64,000 nt of DNA from Nepenthes gracilis (lineage: Eukaryota; Streptophyta; Magnoliopsida; Caryophyllales; Nepenthaceae). The stretch lies in the NCBI GenBank assembly GCA_033239525.1, contig BSYO01000026.1, positions 1,798,001 to 1,862,000 of the forward strand, read 5' to 3'. Below the pieces are notes generated by a model that had not been told where the DNA came from, did not search any database, and saw nothing but the letters and a program-made list of their open reading frames with translations. Positions within the stretch are counted from its first letter, which is position 1, and the number at the start of each line of letters is the position of its first letter. This document shows positions 60,754-64,000 of the stretch, piece by piece. A program made the translations under genes and the position numbers.

Positions 60754-62288
60754 ATAATGAAGGTACTTTCGAATGATGCAATATTCTCTATCTATCTATT
60801 CAGGTGTAAACCCATATATATATATATCGATAAATTGTTACATTATCGATATTGAGAAATATTTAAACAAGTGTGATTTTTTAAATAAATGTGATTATTC
60901 TAATGGAGAATGACTCGAATAGATGTGTCTTTAACAAAGTATCGAGAATAGCATATCGATGGTTGGTTTTTAGAAAAAAAAAAGAAATAAAAAAGAGGTA
61001 AAAAAAAGCTCACAAATATTAAATCATCGTTATTAATTATTTATTACATGAAATAATTAATATGGATTATATATTCCCATTTTTTATAAAGGTTTTGGAT
61101 TTGATTTTATTATTACGAAATTCAATCAAATAAAATTTTATTATATCATCAAAATAAAATTCATTAAAACCTGTTTGTACTTATAAGGGCGAACAATATC
61201 TAAAAAATGTGAGATAATATGCGTTAAATCTTCACTTTTAAAATTTTCTTTGATTCACCAGATAATTCTTAAAAATTTTGATTTTTTTCAACGGTCGAGT
61301 CCCAAACACTATTTAATTTTGTTTCGGTATGAGTCGATCTAAGTGGGCCATCCCACCCTTTCTCCTCCACTTCCCGTGGGACCAGACCCTACACAAGGTC
61401 AATTTAAGGGCCACCCTCCCTAAAGGATGAGGGATGCTTTGTCGGCCTCACATTGAGGGGCCCAAATAAGCTTGTTTTTTGGCCAGTTTCCTAAATTTGC
61501 ATGATAAATTTTATGGAGCCAACCAACCCATCCAAAGATATATTTAATACATATTATATTTTTCCTAATAAATAAAAATTTGATACTAAAAGTTTTAAAA
61601 TATAAAAAATTATATATTGCATTTTTTTACATCTTATTTTTATAATATTAATATTTACTGAATTTAGAATTGTGACAGTTAATATTTAATTAGGTTTGTT
61701 TATGGGTCCTTTTCATGTTTTCATTTAGCCATCCGAACCACCATATTAGTTGACTGGCTGAGCTCGACGGCCAATATTATATAAATATTTTTTGTCTGAT
61801 TAAATCATCTAATCGTAATTTAATTTTTTATAAAGTTAAACTTATATCCATTTAATTCAATATATTTGGAACGATGTATATAAAAAATCATATATATTTT
61901 ATAAATAATGTATTTTTTCTAGGTTAATCTAAATGTGAAAATTTTGTATTAGATCTAGTTTTTCAAAATTAAGGTTAAAAAATATATAAATTTATGTTAT
62001 ATCTTTTATAAATTTTATTTAAAATTTATTTAATTTGATGAATATAAACTCAAATGTAAAAAAATAAAAATTAATAAAAAAATACATAATTTATACAATC
62101 TCCTTAATTGTTGATCATAGTGGTGGTTAATCAACTTTACTAATTATTAAAATGTGATTAAGACTAATAGATTTAGTAGTTCAACCACCACAAAATACAA
62201 AATGCTTGTACCGAACTAGAAGCAATAATTTTTTTTGTGTGATAGTAATTTTATAAATGGAGATTTTTTTTAATTATTTTAAATATTG
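60754..62288. other. Intergenic DNA, no gene seen
   Basis: AT-rich, apart from a GC-richer island at 61320-61480 (GGGCCATCCCACCC.. and GAGGGGCCC..) with no frame of interest. The island may be a transposon remnant. Confidence 0.5.
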
Positions 62289-62866
62289 ATATTTGATAGG
62301 TACTATTATTAGGCCGATCCATAACAAGACCCACAAATGAAACGAAAGACCATTGAAGATTGTCAAAGCCCAAGAAGAGCAGTCCAAAACCTCAAATAAT
62401 TTTTCACGTCTTACTTCTGAAATATCGGCAAAAACTGACTGAAATTATAGATGCCAACCGATCACTCTTATCCATGATGGTTATATAACCAACCGATCGT
62501 CCTTATCTAGGACGGTCATGTAACTGATAAAATCATCTTTTACTATTATAAATACTCTGCTAGCATTTAGCAGCAGATAAAGATAAAAAAAAAGTGAAAA
62601 AGAATATATTCAAAATAAAAAGTCAGTCTTACTCAAGACTTACAATATAATTCACACCCGTACAAATAATTATTCCCTCTATAAAATACAAAAACGGCAC
62701 AAGTTACCTAAGCTAAATACCTTTGACCAGTTTAGATAGCTATATCTTTCACCTGATTTGTCCTCTAATTCTCTTATCTTCTATTCTATTGTACATGATC
62801 CAAGTTTAAAAGAGTGCTAACCAGATCAGATCCAATTCAACCCGAATCTGAAAACATAACAATATT
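62289..62866. mobile_element. Solo LTR with target site duplication ATATT
   Basis: The LTR (62294-62861, 568 bp) begins TGATAGGTACTATTATTAGG and ends ACATAACA. ATATT precedes it (62289-62293) and follows it (62862-62866). TATAAAT at 62547-62553 is a plausible promoter, facing the plus strand. No internal domains remain. Confidence 0.85.
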
Positions 62867-63252
62867 AAACATAAAAAAAAATAAAAGATTGAGATTTATT
62901 TTATATTTTTAATAATTTATTTAATTTTTATTCTCTATTTTTTTGTCATTTATTTTAAACTTTTAAATAATAGAAAAACTCTTTCTGTACGATGATTATA
63001 ACAACTCCATAATAGCACAACTGATCCTATGTAAGAAGTTCATCTTTCAAAAAAAAAATTAACTTTGGTAACCCTCAAAAACTGGGAAATTACCCAATCT
63101 TTAAGAATTAAATATATTTGACTAATTATAAATTAAAACAATGTAAAAATATGATACATATATATATTTTTTAAGAAATTATGGTATGAATAAATATTAT
63201 AATTTTTTTACTTGTCTAAGGAATAACATTCCCATGTAAAAATTGTATATAT

Positions 63253-64000
63253 TGATGGGTCCAATAACACCATGGGCCAGTCCAATCCTAGGCCCAATTA
63301 TTTCGTGCGACAAGGGGCCCAACAAACGGTGGGTAAGCCTTATTAAGGATATCGATCCGGCATAATCCATAAGTTATAGTAGCGACTAAAATGAGACCCA
63401 AAAAATGATAGGTCAAGGGGACAAGCGTTATAAGTCCAACCGGTAACATAACCAGACGAACCAATCCAAAAAGTCCTCGGATTGGCAACCGATAGAGCAG
63501 TTAGAGTACATGCATATAGAGCGCCATATGAAGCCACCTAACGACTGGATCGGGGGACTACTCATTGCCTTCCCACCTTAGTAAGATGACAGCTGATAAA
63601 AGTAACTTCCGTCAATATCCCAATGGCTAGCAAACCCAAGAGCGATATCTGTCATAGGCCTAGATGCCAAATTTTCACCCATAAAACATTACAAATGCTC
63701 CTCGTCACTACGGGACAAGGGGAGGGGGCTAGAGGGCCTTCTAGGGCGTCAAGAGAATGCCCTACTCATACCCATGAGGCCCCCCTTTGAATAAAAAAAA
63801 AGCCTTCGATCCTCGAAGAGTAAATGGAGAACCAAACTCTTCCTCAACACGACTCTTTCTTCTTCTCACAAAGTCACTCCCCGTCCAGTACACTGCTAGT
63901 GCATCACTCATCAAATGTATCCCTAGTGAGCTACTTACCCTATACAGTAGTAGTGAGTCACTCCACAAGTACATCCTTAGTGAGCCATCAACCTCGTGCA
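63253..64000. mobile_element. LTR-like block running off the right end
   Basis: Starts TGATGGGTCCAATAACACC after AT-rich DNA and then keeps a distinctly more balanced composition to the edge. The start is of the TGATGGGT type seen for the large element's LTRs. No end, partner or protein domain is visible. Short frames here (for example 63762-63974 on the minus strand) show nothing recognisable. Confidence 0.4.

Noticed and set aside
1..64000. CRISPR arrays, tRNA or rRNA genes, and clustered biosynthetic or defence systems.
   Set aside because: No regularly spaced short palindromic repeats, no convincing tRNA fold outside SINE pol III boxes, and no functional cluster of related enzymes were seen.

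Overview
The window is AT-rich plant nuclear DNA. Genes are split by introns with GT..AG ends, long AT-rich intergenic stretches separate them, and LTR retrotransposons, Au-like SINEs and MITE-like repeats are common. The gene families (a plant-type MAT1 without a RING finger, a QALGGH single C2H2 finger protein, a TRF2/HOY1 PH-like protein) indicate a flowering plant, most likely a dicot; the species cannot be told from the sequence. No bacterial, organellar or CRISPR content was seen. || Four protein-coding genes are supported. (1) Plus strand, 10334-19496: a six-exon gene for a 543-residue protein with a conserved PH-like core and a poorly conserved, probably disordered rest. (2) Minus strand, 28765-22833: a two-exon gene for a 140-residue protein ending in a RING-H2-type zinc-binding domain, with a probable further 5' UTR exon near 31.1 kb. 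(3) Minus strand, 37261-33251: a five-exon gene for a 191-residue CDK-activating-kinase assembly factor (MAT1). (4) Minus strand, 56786-56019: an intronless 255-residue C2H2 zinc finger repressor-type protein with LxLxL (EAR) motifs. || Layout: 1-1.9 kb has gene-like composition but no exon I can defend. 1.9-9.8 kb is AT-rich, with a possible decayed LTR at 5.5-7.4 kb. 10.1-19.6 kb is gene 1, whose introns hold two SINEs and two MITE-like copies. 19.6-22.8 kb is intergenic. 22.8-31.1 kb is gene 2, whose 5.5-kb intron holds a tandem duplication copying the start of the RING exon. 33.2-38.1 kb is MAT1. 38.7-51.5 kb is one degenerate Ty3-type LTR retrotransposon with both LTRs, a 5-bp target duplication (ACTTT) and two further LTR-like insertions nested in it, one with its own target duplication (GAAAT). 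56.0-56.9 kb is the zinc finger gene. 57-64 kb is repeat-dominated: a four-copy ~140-bp tandem array, a possible TIR element, a solo LTR with target duplication ATATT, and an LTR-like block running off the right end. || The four genes do not form a pathway; they are ordinary single plant loci. The retroelements are broken (stops and lost catalytic residues). I found no convincing undescribed biological system. The most interesting points are the decoy copy of the RING exon inside gene 2's intron, a MITE that ends 13 bp inside that same intron, and the dated-looking nest of LTR elements.
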